Below, in pieces: positions 45,938-58,200 of a stretch of DNA of 64,000 nucleotides. The notes under the pieces were generated by a model. It was not told the DNA's origin, did not search any database, and was given only the letters and a program-made list of their open reading frames with translations. Source of the DNA: Icerya purchasi (Eukaryota > Arthropoda > Insecta > Hemiptera > Monophlebidae); NCBI GenBank assembly GCA_039619475.1, contig CM077115.1:589583643-589647642 (forward strand). Reading direction: 5' to 3'. The translations under genes were made by a program, and so were the position numbers. How positions within the stretch are numbered: the stretch's first letter is position 1; each line of letters starts with the position of its first letter.

Positions 45938-46217
45938 CCATTTCGGTCCGCTGGATACGTATCCGGGATGCAGTTCCCGAACCTGTGATTTAGTTCCGGA
46001 TCCGTATCCGAAGAAATAATGAACTTACTTATCACTATTACATACAACCCAACGAAGCAACGTAAAACAAAATTATTTTACGTTTCTATATCGAATTCAT
46101 TTTGTTTTTCTGTATTACCCCGCTTTACGCTATAGAATTAATTTTGAAAAAATTTCAGAGATTTTTGGGGGGAGCAATAGTCCCGTAGCACCTTCTTGAG
46201 TGCGCCAATGTGCACTG
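45938..46217. repeat. Subterminal repeats and right terminus of the hAT element
   Basis: At 46217 the element ends; read on the minus strand the end is CAGTGCACATTGGCGCACTC, a standard hAT terminus. Between 45938 and 46016 motifs of the form TATCCGG/GGATAC recur, including the palindrome GGATACGTATCC (45953-45964) and CGGATCCGTATCCG. Subterminal repeats in hAT elements are transposase binding sites; assigning that role here is inference. Confidence 0.55.
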
Positions 46218-48640
46218 TAATAACATTCTAAATCCAATAAAACACAATTTGTTCGCTATTCAGTTAGTAAAGTGATATCTACTCTCAAAAGATTCATCGA
46301 ACACTTTTTGGCTATGCAACGATACGAATTTATTTGAATATAAGTATCATAAACTAGAATCGTACAAAATTATGTATTAAAAATAAGTAATTCCTATTAA
46401 TTCATTGCACTTATAGCGCACTTAATTAAGAATATATGCGAGCAAGTAATTTTCATAAAAATTATGTAATGCAAAAATGAAATATGATTCAGTTAAATTT
46501 TTATTTCTAAACTAACTATTCCAAAATTATAGCCTCATTCTACCTATAATTACGAAATTAACGAAATTTACCAGATATGTAATAAAATAAAAAATTCCCA
46601 AAAAGTCATTTCGGCAACAAACACTGTTGTTAGTAATATATCGTTACACAAAAACTTAATATAAAGAAAAGGAATTTATATCGGACGGGAGCCATTTTTG
46701 ATGCTGGTCTCAATGTCATGGAATATTAAAATTACGTTAGGCAATCATGGAATATGCACGAAGATATTATATAGTGTATATTGATGTTTTAAATATTTTA
46801 AGGTTACATCTATTTATCAACATTCGCAGAATCAGGATATTGCGGAAATGCATTGAATACGAATGACACTATCCGTTCGATTATTTCCGTTTTCCCTGTC
46901 AAGGTTAAATTGGTCATTAAATTAGCGACTGTTTTATTTTCATTTTGAAAATAAAATCAGCGAATCTGCAGTGTTGCTATTTTTGATTGTCTTAGAAGAG
47001 AAAGAGAGATAGAAAAAGATTAATGACAACGAGTCGTCGTGTCGAAACAAAACATAAAACGGCTGTGCTAATTCGGGGAAGTTGAAAAATATTTAGAATA
47101 TAAACTCGGCTGAAACATACTCGTATGTTGTAAGTAAATGACCTTTCTTTGCATTCAGCTTATGATGTATTCAGTTAAACGGTGAAAACCTGTTATTCGA
47201 ACACGGATATAAACGCACAAACTTATAGAGTAGTTTATTTATCTATTCTTATGTCATTTCCATGGCAGTGCTAAAACGTATCTAATTAAGAGAAGGTTAA
47301 AAAAACAACAACAAAAATTACGAAAAATATTCTGAAATGAAACAACTTACATTAAAAATACAGAGATCATTTCTTGATAACAATTTATTCGCAAACTCCA
47401 CAAAATTAAATATTATCGGAGATAATAACGACGGGATAAAAATGAATAAACGCTTAAAATGTTATATTTCTCGCCTTAGAATTACGAGTAAGAAATCGTT
47501 ACAAATAGTACTTGTAGAAATTTTAATTACAAATCGAGAGATTATATGTGAATAGCAATTAAGAAGAAACTTAATACGTAAATTCTTAAAAGTAAAATAG
47601 AAAACGGAAGCGCTCTGAATATTAGAACCAAAGATTTGCCCTTATTTCAGTATATGCAACTAGCTAAAAGTTTGGCCTCCTCGCTCGATAAATTAACTAT
47701 CTTCCGAGAAAATAAAATGAATGTATCGGACCATAAACATCACTTATTCGTCGTATCGTATTCTTCTTGATAACCGGAAGATCTTTTAAGCAGTTTTTAA
47801 TACGCTAATGATTTGGAAGGATAGATTATTAAATAATGTTCGGTCTTATACGCAGCCTGTTACCAGCTAACATATGGCTAATATTTCACTCCAAGAGGCC
47901 CCTCATATCTCTAGCACGAGTTACCAGCTAAATCGCGAGGCATAGTGTTATTCTTTGAATCGTATTTCATATTTAATTATAATCTTGGGAAGGTAATAAG
48001 GTAATTTTCGCTACCTTCCTTATTGCAGTATTCAAATCTTTATGCTGACACTACTTTGCCTGTGGATTATTTTCTTACACCTTAATTCAGTACTGATAAC
48101 CGTTGCTGACCTTTACCAAGTTCTTATACAGCCGTCCGTAACACGAAATACAAACCTTGACCAATTCTTATTTGGAGCACAGGAACTTTCAGATTTTGGA
48201 TTTGGGGCACAATTCGTGTCTAGTTCTTTATTAAAATTTGTCTGGTTTAGGGGCCCTCCTGGTACTTAAACGACTACTAGTATAGCACTTAACTTCGCAA
48301 AAATACTCAAGCTCCTTCACATGGATGAATAACTGAAACAAGCAAATGATGAAATTTAGAAAAATTAGAACAAGTGAAACTCTATTGGCGATTGATACCA
48401 ACCGGTTATTATAAAAATATCATAGAAGAATTCAAAAAAAAAAAAAATCTTTTTGTACGTTGTTAATTATCAGAATTAAAAAGTGCAAATGTTATACAGA
48501 AAATACATCAATAATTTTTTAATGATTTGTCCTTCAAACTCTTAACGTATCGAACGGTATTCATCAACAGAACTAAGTTATGTATATGGGCGGTACAGTA
48601 ATCTAATTATAATTCATTATAATTCGAAAATATACGTGTT
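46218..48640. other. Unassigned region; decayed hAT-like piece near 48.15-48.27 kb
   Basis: No gene supported. A 75-codon frame at 48042-48269 follows an acceptor-like CCTTATTGCAG and begins with a hydrophobic stretch. Its second half (GGGGCACAATTC ... AGGGGCCCTCCTGG) resembles the GGGGCC-type ends seen at 9.5 kb, so I treat it as repeat-derived. Confidence 0.4.
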
Positions 48641-49480
48641 TTTAAAATTAACTTTTTTATTTATTTATTTATTTTTTGGCATGTCAACCAGAGACCTACA
48701 CGTTCAAGATAAAAAGAAGAAAGAAAGAAAATCACAATTCAATCAAACATTGACAATACAAAGAAACCAGTCGTCAAATAGTCGAAATGATGGACACAGA
48801 ATAAGGAAAGATACGATATAAGATGTGCAATAAGGAGTTAAAGGCAAGAATGAAAAAATAGAACTATATATGAAAATCAGTTGCGTATTTTATTGCGTTC
48901 GTATAAAATTTTTTTTTTTTTTTTTGGGTTCGTAAACATGGATATTGAAGAAAATGGAACAGAGCGATAAGAGAAACTCAGATCCTTACACGATCAGAGA
49001 TAGCCGACAAAAAGGAATCAAGAGCTAGGATAACAGAAGGAGAAGGAAGGGAGAAAATAAATGAAGCACAGTACGGAGCGGGAATACTGAATGAAATATT
49101 TAATGTACAGTATACTATCCGTAAGTACTCCTGAATTTATGCATGATGATAAAAAAAATTTTTTAAGTTCAATATGAAATTTCTTTATTGTTTCTGTAAT
49201 CAGAATTTTTAATTATCCCTTTGCGGAGGTTCTCTACATAACAAATTAATCGACAAGTTGTTATAAATGAAATGTCTCAATAAGGACAACTATCGGTCAC
49301 AGATTCAACGGCATTTACAAGTCGACATTACAACGAATAAACAGGTTTTTTAGACTTTTTTTTTCTTTTTTTTCTTTGGGCGCGTCAACATAGGACATTT
49401 ACCCAACACAAAGGACTAACAAATAATGAAGCGTAGGGATTTGAAAGTTATATCAGGAAGCGATTCAGCGCATTTAGGTA
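48640..49480 (-). mobile_element. Cluster of short 3' ends of the pyrimidine-rich I-group family
   Basis: Three T tracts are each followed by a related phrase on the plus strand: GGCATGTCAACCAGAGACC at about 48678, GGGTTCGTAAACATGGA at about 48926, and GGGCGCGTCAACATAGGAC at about 49378. Purine-rich sequence follows each, with GCGGGAATACTG at about 49078. In reverse complement this is the 3' end of the family (GTTGACxxGCC before poly(A)). The pieces are 5'-truncated and closely spaced. Confidence 0.5.
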
Positions 49481-50779
49481 ATTCACAGCCTGCACTGCTG
49501 TCCTTTCTTGTGTCCATTTCGGACCACCCAGATATTTAGTTTTTTAGCTTAGCTTTTCCTGTTATTGGGTCAATGCCGCCTGGCGTGCCTACATAAAAAA
49601 AAAAATCTTTTTTCTACTTTTTGTAGGCTTGCTAACTGGTACGGGAAAAATGAGTATGTTTAATAAATTTATCTAGAAGGTATTGAAATATCGAAAAACT
49701 ATTTTTTTTGCAAGTAGATAATTTCCCCCTGTACCGCATTAATTAAAAAAAAAAAAAATGTGTTTAAATAAATGTATGGCCCTACCGATGGATTATCGGA
49801 TTGGGGACTAAGGACCTTCAAAGTAAGATCGAATAAAAACTAAAATACCTCGCGAATGTGAGTAGAATCGCTTTTCACATAAAATGACTACAAACACCTT
49901 GTGTTTTTTTGTAAGTTCACAGTTTATTTGGCTTTAAAAAATAATTTTTATTATTATTATTATTAGTTAGAGGACTGAATCCTGCGTGACACTAATCACT
50001 TGACCGAGATAGTGACGGCCTTGCGTTCTAGGAATGCGTTTGATATAATATTCGCAGTAACCAACGAAATGAATGTCACAAAGGGTGTTTTAATGTGATC
50101 GGGAAAAAACTGTTGGCTACTTTGATTCCTAGCTTGACCTTGCGGTTACAACCAGTTTCGAAGGTGTTTCCAAGTAATTAGTTCGAAAGAGTTATAAAGT
50201 CTTGTAACGATTTTGGTTAAGTACAGAGTGACCTAATGGCAAGAAATAGCGTAATTTTATTATTCTCTAAATTTAATGTAAGTAATTCCTTTTTTTCATT
50301 TTCGGCAGAGCTCATTCTTTAATTCAAGTCGGATAAGGCATTCTTTGCTGCACGATTCTTTGCAGGAAGAATTTATCATATTCCGAAAAATAATTTACTA
50401 TTTCATGTTATAACGAATTGTGTTTAATTTTGATTTATTGTTCTTTAGTAAGTGAGTCCCTGCTACTATCATTCGTATGTGAAAACACCGTTTCTATTAT
50501 CATAAATGCATTCTATTCGCTTGTAAATAATTTACTCGTACCTTTGATTGCTATTCACTGCCTTCATATTTAAACCCAAACCTCTTCACTAAGTTTAAAT
50601 CTGCATCCATATACTACGGATCATTTCTCCTTGTTGCTATTTGAATACATTCAACTGTATATTGCAACAATTATCATAAATATTTAATGGTGCAAACATA
50701 TTGGAATGTAGTCTATTATAAATACTTTTACATACTTTACAGTTAACAAATGATAGAAATAGATGCACAAAACACACAC
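49481..50779. other. Unassigned region
   Basis: No supported gene. A short stretch near 49530-49590 is slightly richer in C+G but codes for nothing recognisable. The 3' end of the piggyBac element should lie in 50600-50780, but no terminal repeat was identified. Confidence 0.4.
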
Positions 50780-52720
50780 TTAAACACGAAAGTCGAAACT
50801 GTGCATCAAGCTTAAGTGCACTGCATCGAATAACCAATTAAAAGGTTTCACTATTACTAACCGGTAACCAGTTAAAGATGGATCGTAATTTCTTAGCCGA
50901 TTATTTAGCACTGTACCAGATGAAAAGATTCCATATTCCTCTCTTAAAAAGTAGTCTAATTCTAGAGAGATAAACCAGTTATCAAAATAAACAACATAGG
51001 GTTGTTGCATCTTTGGAATTGACTTACAAAGCGCCAATACTGTCTTTTGTCCTAAACCAAAGTATTTCTCTTCTTACTAGTAAACGTGTGACCCATAAAT
51101 GTTGTTTCACCACCATATGGTAAAAAATCATAAATGATTCCACTAGCAGCTGCTCTTACAAATAGTTTAAAGCTCCATTTTTTAAGTTTATTTTTTATGT
51201 ACTGTTTTCTATTATTTGCTTTTGTACCTTTATAAGGTATCATCGTTTCACCGATTTCAAATCGGGTTTCATGGTCCACTTTAAGACAATTTCGCCTAAC
51301 ATGCTACAAAATAGGTCTTATTTTGAAGTACCGATCATTTTCGTATTGGTCAACGTTTTCATTATTTATAAAATGTAAATTTCGCTTTTTTATTTTAAAA
51401 CATTTCCGTGACGTTACATTTTCTATGCTCTCAATACGGAAGTTTTGAGACCAATAATCTCTAACTGATGGTAGATTTATTATTCCCAATAATAAGTAGC
51501 ATCGCAATAAAATTCTAAATTTCATGAACATTTGTGTCGACTGATTTAGATATATTTTGGATGCTATACAAATTAGCTTTTCATTACTTATTAATTGATA
51601 TCATTCTTCATTATTTTCGACGCCCAAAAAAAAAAAAATTTTCATTCATAAACTTAGAAAAGTAATTGTGTGGAGTAAGTTCTTCTGTGTTATAAGTTCT
51701 CCGTCAGTAATATTAGCACCAAATCGGAAATAACTTTTTATCCAGCTAAAATCCATTTTAACTTTTTTAATTACGTTTCTTTTATTTATTTCCACAGGAA
51801 TATTACCATCTGGTAGAGTGATAATTTGTGTTGCTTTTCTTTTCAATATTCTGGAAGAACGTCTCTATTTGTTTCTATACAGGTGTTTTTTATATGGTCT
51901 AAAGGTGTCACATTTACTTTAGGCTCCTGAAAATCTACTTCTGTAAGCCGTTGAGCAAATGAGGGAATTTGATTTGGAATTGTAATATTCTCTGTAAGCG
52001 ATTTTTTTATTGATGTCACTTCAACCACTGATTCTTCATCTTCATTGTCTAATGTGAATAAAATTCACGTAGAAATACATCAGATAAATGAAAATATATA
52101 CTTACTATTCCATTTTTATTGATTTCGTACAGTCAATATTCTTATCAGGCACGCAGGTATACATTTTTCATAGGGGGTCCACGTTTATAAGCCTTTCTTC
52201 GGTAATTTTCCTACCCACTACTCTCTGTTGAACAGAATATTTAATTTAACTATAAATTTTCACATTTGTAATATTTTTATACTTGATTGATTTCCAAATT
52301 TTTAAAAACTACAGAGTATTTAGTACAAACTTTGTGTTGTATATTACGTATAAGAACCCGTTGGACCACCCCATACCTACGTGCATGATTCTTATGTGAA
52401 CATAATTGAGAATTTGAATACAAAAGGTAATAAAATCTAAAAGCAATTATGTCGATAATTTTTTTAGTTTATTATAATTTCAATTAAACATCATGCCTAT
52501 TCGTATGATACAACTTAAAGCGATCCATTTTTACTCACCTGACATATGTATTATTTCGACTAGTTCTCTCATTCCAGAATCAAAAGATTCCGATTCACAA
52601 ACTGAATTTGCATTCAAAATTTCATTCTCGGAATATACAGTCATCGCCTTCTATATCTGACTCAGCAGGCGGAAGAGCAGCATTCATAATTTTTTCTATT
52701 CTTGATAAATATCGCGACAT
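50780..52720 (-). pseudogene. piggyBac-type transposase gene with one intron, inactivated
   Basis: Exon 1 (52720-52539, minus) starts MSRYLSRIEKIMNAALPPAE. It is acidic, as piggyBac N-termini are, and contains one frameshift. It ends in an ideal donor CAG|GTGAGT. A 490-nt intron runs to an ATTAG acceptor; exon 2 starts at 52048 and the phases join exactly (HMS-D-NEDEESVVEV). Later blocks: FSWIKSYFRFGAN; INLPSVRDYWSQNFRIESIE with RKCFKIKKRNLHFINNE; FEIGETMIPYKGTKANNRKQ, YIKNKLKKWSFKLFVRAAAS and GIIYDFLPYGGETTF; QPYVVYFDNWFISLELDYFL. This is the piggyBac catalytic domain, which cuts and pastes DNA at TTAA. The first catalytic Asp (normally in 'DE.M.P.KG') is Gly; the Asp of 'FDNWF' remains. The C-terminal part is missing. 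Confidence 0.85.
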
Positions 52721-53490
52721 TTTGAAAAAATTATTAGACAACAAAAAACCAACCAGTGTTCGCAAAATAAAGCGAACATAATGTAACCATAATACTAATG
52801 CTAATGAGCGAATAATTCAAAACTGCGCTCCAGTCTATTCCTCAGTTTTGTCCGTTCTCTGACAATAACTATCATCTCGCCTGGGATCTGTTTATTACAG
52901 ACATATAAATATATGTGTGTGTGAGGGTATTGATATATGCTCATATATGTTGTATATATTTCAGGCAGTGTTCATTTTCTGCGATCCGCGAATAAATAAA
53001 AATGCTTGGAAAATAAATTTCTTCGCGTTGTAAATGTACGTATATTTACTACAAACCTCACTGCATCGCAAAAAACAGATGATTTCGGTCATTCCACGGC
53101 TGACATCCAAACTGTGCAACACTTTCTTTAAATAACGCAAAGTCTCTATATCACGACCGGTGTGCATTACAGAGAACATTGCTTACTAACATCAAATTTC
53201 TATATCATGGCCGGTGTGCATTATAGGAATATGACCTTTAAATGCTTACACAGCGAAAAAAATACACTTTTATTTTAAATAATAATATCATTTGAATTTT
53301 TACACTTTATTTTATATATTAACAATAAAAGTTACCAGAGTAACATTCTTTCAAGGCATATTTTACAACGGAGAAATTTTATCATTTTAGTAAATCGAAA
53401 TTTATGAAAATGTCAATTCATCATTATATAGAAAGCTTTTGAATATGCGCAGATATCCCAAATTTGGATATATTTAAAACAAATTATATA
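52721..53490. other. Unassigned region with a short direct repeat
   Basis: No gene seen. The 5' terminus of the piggyBac element should be here but was not identified. The direct repeat at 53145-53226 is listed separately. Confidence 0.4.
53145..53226. repeat. 28-bp direct repeat, offset 54
   Basis: TCTATATCACGACCGGTGTG at 53145 and TCTATATCATGGCCGGTGTG at 53199, both followed by CATTA; two or three differences over 28 bp. Confidence 0.75.
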
Positions 53491-53530
53491 CAGGGGCGGA
53501 TCCAGAAGGACATTGAAGGGGGATTATATA
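53491..53530. repeat. hAT-like terminal sequence
   Basis: CAGGGGCGGATCCAGAAGG, a standard hAT end, begins at 53491 after an A+T-rich stretch. The following 600 bases are A+T-rich and non-coding, so this may be a non-autonomous copy; no right end was found. Confidence 0.5.
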
Positions 53531-55105
53531 ATTACGTAAAATCTTCTACGGCGAGCAGTAGATTTAAGAAATACCCCTTTTTTCATAAAGAAAATCAAAT
53601 AGCGACCTTTATAGAAATTTAAAAACGTTTTAAAAATACATAATTATTACAATTTTTAATTTAACTTTTGTCCTATATTTAGGGGTGAAAAATAAAACGA
53701 AATTATAAAATTATACCTTAAATATGGTAGTTTAAGAATAATAAGAAAGATCGTGTTTTTATTAGATTTTACTTCTTTTTCATTTTTGTTAGTAATCCGA
53801 TCCGAATTCTTTGTTCGTGAGCAAGCAAGAAAAAAATTATATTTCTTATTAAACTATTTTAAATTAAAATTACGAAATAAAAACGTAACATTAATAGTTT
53901 TACTAGTAAACAGTATTAAATATTAATTATAATTAAATCCGTAGGTGTAAAATTACTATAATTTTTTCGTATCGATTTAACACGGAAGTACTTAAAAATG
54001 ACTTCAAAGTTGGTGTGCATTATCATAGAACGTTTAAGGGGGTTTCAACAGATATGAAAAAGGTTTTTTCAACTGCTGAACTTTTCAGCGTATTAATCCC
54101 AGATTACAACAAACTTGAAGTTTAATCTAAACGTGTAACAGTAGTAGCAAATTGTGCTGATAATTTAGCATACCGGGCCCACTACGGAAGCTTTTAATAA
54201 TGCTCCTAAATCTAAAATAAATTCTCCATTTTTATTTCTGCACCTTTTGACTGGCGAACGACACTCATTGGAAAAGTTGTTTTTATTTTTGCTTTTAAGA
54301 ATCTATCTTAAGATTTCATTAATTGGTATTTGCTTTTCTTAGTATTTATTTTTTTCGTGAGCACATGGCAGACATTTCAAAAGGTCTCGTAGTACGCTCA
54401 CGGGTTGGTCATCCGTATCAAACTCCACTGTACAGTACAGAACAAGCATCGGGAAAACTGAGTCCTAAAGCTTTGCTATTCTATCACGGCAGGTCACAGT
54501 CTTCCCACGTGCTTCGGTTGTAACATTTTCTCGAATCTAGCCCACTTTGCAGATCTGGCGGCGTCGAGTGACTACGACTTGAACTGAAATCCGAACTGGC
54601 TGGCAAACGTCATCAAAAGTCAACCAAATGAAAAATCAGGTTTCCCATATTTTGCAAAGGTTGCTATGTGCGAAGCATCTTTCAAAATACACATCTGTTA
54701 CTGAGGCTTTTTTTTTTATTTAATTTATGGAGTGGAATGTTACGTTTCAACTCACACTTTAATTATTTTAATTAAATACTATGTGTTTCCTTTTCTTCTT
54801 CAATTTTCATATTTGATAAAACCGCTTATCAGTATCATCCGGTAGTTAAATACTTCATTTCATCAGCAACCTAATTATCAGCAATAAAATCCATAAGAGC
54901 TAAAATTGGTCCGAAACAGTACGAATCTATGGCCTGCTGTCGCAGAAAAATTGTAAAAGAAGCGCTATTAATATCAGATACCTGTAATTCCGCAATAAAA
55001 AGTATTGTCGTCTTTGTAAACACGCCTCCGAGTTACACTGACTTTACATAAAATTAATAGCAAACTCGACCCAGTAAAAAGGTTAAAGGAAAATTAGTAG
55101 GGCAA
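53531..55105. other. Unassigned region
   Basis: A+T-rich body, probably of the hAT-like element, then about 300 bases of more even composition (54350-54660) without a recognisable frame. No supported gene. Confidence 0.35.
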
Positions 55106-55228
55106 ATGATAATTTCAAAATTTTTAACAAAACTTTCTTCAAATCAGCCGTCGAGTCTTCACAATTCTGATGAGAATGAAGATAAAATTAATATCGATAG
55201 TAGTATTTACAGTAACATTAATAATATC
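55106..55228 (+). pseudogene. ORF1-like N-terminal fragment interrupted by the RTE insertion
   Basis: Reads MIISKFLTKLSSNQPSSLHN, then DENEDKINIDSSIYSNIN, a polar Asn/Ser/Asp-rich chain like the ORF1 starts at 25.4 and 31.24 kb. If the RTE (55229-58865) and one copy of its 13-bp duplication are removed, the text continues as TDNKIENLK before a stop. I-group coding sequence resumes at about 59025. Assignment is tentative. Confidence 0.3.
55216..55228. repeat. Target-site duplication, left copy
   Basis: CATTAATAATATC, identical to 58866-58878; marks the 3' boundary of the minus-strand RTE element. Confidence 0.95.
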
Positions 55229-55265
55229 TTCTTCTTCTTCTCGTGCCACCCGATTCGGGTATTGC

Positions 55266-58200
55266 TTAATCATCATGTATGGATTGGATTATCTGCTGGA
55301 ATTGATTTCGATCTTTTGCTATTCCGACTAGATCTTCTGTTTTCTTAATTCCGGTCCATTTTTTAATATTATCTATCCAAGCGGTCTTTCTTCTTCCCGG
55401 ATTTCTTCTTCCTTCTATCATGCCCATTATTATTGTCTGTAGTAATTTGTATTTTTCGCCTCTCATGAAGTGTCCAAAAAATTTTATCTTCCTTCTTTTT
55501 ACTATTGTCATTAATATTCGGTCAGTTCCCATTAGTTCCAGTACTTTTTCATTTTTTAACTTTTTTGTCCACGGTATTTTCCACATTCTTCTGTAGCACC
55601 ACATTTCAAATGATGATATGCGCTTCCTCATATTTTCCTTTATGGTCCATGTCTCGCTTCCATACAGTAGCACTGACCATACGTAACATTGCAATATCTT
55701 GTTCTTGATCCTTAGGCTTAATTTCCTATCGCAAAGGGTGTTTTTTAATTTCATAAATGTGTTTCTGGCCATCTCTATACGAGTACGTATTTCCATATCA
55801 GAATCATTACTTTGTGTTATCCAGCTACCTAAATATTTATATTTTTCCGTTCGTTCAATTTCTTCGCTGTCTAAAAATAATTTTTCATTTAGATTAGGCT
55901 GTCTTGCAACTACCATGAATTTTGTTTTTTTAGTATTTATACTGACTCCTTTCTTCTTGCTTTCTACTGCAACTATGTCTAGTAGCCTTTGTAGGTCTGT
56001 TACATTTTCCGCCAGTAGTGCAGTATCGTCAGCAAAGCGAATCACTGAAATTCTTTCGCCTGCAATTTTTATCCCTTCACTACGTTCATCTAATGCTTGA
56101 GCAAAAATTGCCTCAGAATACAGATTAAATAGTACCGGCGACAATACGCATCCTTGCCTAACCCCTCGTTTTATTGGTATTTGATCTGTTAGTTGCTCAT
56201 CTATTAATATTCTTGCATGTTGTTTTTCATAAAGCGTTTGTATAATCTTAATATCCGACTGGCAAATACCTATATCTTTTAATGTTTTTATTAATTCCGT
56301 GTGCCGTACCTTGTCGAAAGCTTTGTAATAGTCTATAAAACAAATGTATACTGATTTTCCGAACTCCAGTTGTCTTTGGATTAATTTTTTCATACAAAAT
56401 AACGCTTCTCTTGTACCCATTCCGTTACGGAAACCGAACTGGTTCCATTTCATGTTTTCTTCGCATATTTTAATTATGCGTCGATGAATTACCCGCAGAA
56501 ATATTTTTAGAACGTGGCTCATTAGACTAATTAATCTATATTCATCACATCTATATGCATTTGTTGTTTTTGGTATGGTAATGAACCTTGATTCTAGCCA
56601 ATCTTCCGGTATTTTCCCATTTTTATAGATTACATTGAAAAAGCCAGTAACTTTCTTGATTTCCATAGGACCCAACATTTTTAATATCTTTATTGGTACC
56701 TCATCAGGTCCTACCGCCTTCCGTACTTTAGCTTGCTTGATTGCCATCTCCACCTCAGATTCCAAGATTGGCAACGTATCCCCGTCTTCCTGTGGCATCC
56801 TTTCTTCTTGATCATCAAACAGCGTTTTCACATACTGCTCCCATGTTTTTACCTTTTTATCAGTATCCGTTATGATATCTCCGTTCTCCTTCCTTAGAAA
56901 AGTTATATGTCTTTTTTTATATGTATGCGTCGTTTCTCTAATCTTCCTATGTATGTTAAATTCATCATGTTTGCTATGTAATTGCTCAATCTCTTTACAC
57001 TGTTCATTCAACCATTCTTCTTTTGCTTGTATGATCTTTTTTCTGATGCTTTTGTTAATTTCTTTATATTTAAGCGGGTTATTTTTCCACTTTCTTCTAT
57101 ATTCCATTAGGTCTAATATTTCGTTGGTCATCCAGTTCTTGTGTTTTCTGTTTTGTTTCCTTGTAAGTTGCTCTTTTGTTATCGTATTAATTGCAGATTT
57201 TATTTGTCTCCAGTCTTCTTCAATATTTCCAGTGTCTCTCATATTTCGTATTTGATCATTCACCTGCTTTTTTATTTTTTCCCGTATTTCATGGTTCTGT
57301 AGAATTTGTAGATCTAATCCTATTTTCTTAGTTTTTTGGATTTTCTTTACTCTTATGCGTATCTTTGCTTGTAGCAGGTTGTGGTCTGTATTCGCATCAG
57401 CACTTGGCATAGTCTTTACAGATAATACGCTATTTCTAAAACGCTTATTAGCAATTATAAAATCAATCTGATTTCGGATTGTTGTTCCCGGTGCATCGGC
57501 TGGAGATGTCCATGTATATAGCCTTCTCGGTGGTAACTTGAAGTATGTGTTCATAATAGTTAAGTCATTTTGTTGGCAAAACTGTACTAAGACATCCCCT
57601 CTGTCGTTTCTGACTCCCAATCCAAATGGTCCCGTTATCTCTTTTGTAATTGCATTTCCCACTTTGGCATTGAAATCCCCTATGATGTATGTGGCTTCTT
57701 GTTTTTTACAGCTTTTTAGTACTGCTTCAATATCCACATAAAATTCTTCAAGCTCTTCCATAGTTGCTTCAGTTGTAGGTGCATATATTTGTATAATGTT
57801 TATGTTCACTGGCTGTGCTTTTATCTTAAGTGCTATTATTCGATCATTGTAAGGAACACAAGATATAACGTTTTTATCCCATTCTTTATCAATTATTATA
57901 GCAACTCCTCTATGATGATTTCCATTTTTGTCACCTGAATAATACACTGTCATATTCCCTGTTGCGATCTTTCCATTTCCAGGCCATCTTACCTCGCTGA
58001 GGCCAAGTATATTCAATTTTAGTCTTTTCATTTCCAGAATCACATTTGATAATTTCCCCGGTTCGTATAATGTGCGCACATTCCATGTACCCATAATAGT
58101 TTCCTTCGTATGATTTGTATTTCTTCGACCCATTGTTTTGCCTCTCCGGAATCTTAATGTCCCATTCCTCTGTTCAGACGTCTTATCGCAAAACTGTCGG

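Noticed and set aside
48042..48269. 75-codon plus frame with acceptor-like TTGCAG and hydrophobic start, possible secreted peptide
   Set aside because: The second half resembles GGGGCC-type hAT ends; no partner exon and no conserved motif.
56872..57255. Plus-strand hydrophobic frame resembling a membrane protein
   Set aside because: Antisense of the intact RTE ORF; composition follows from the Lys-rich coding strand.
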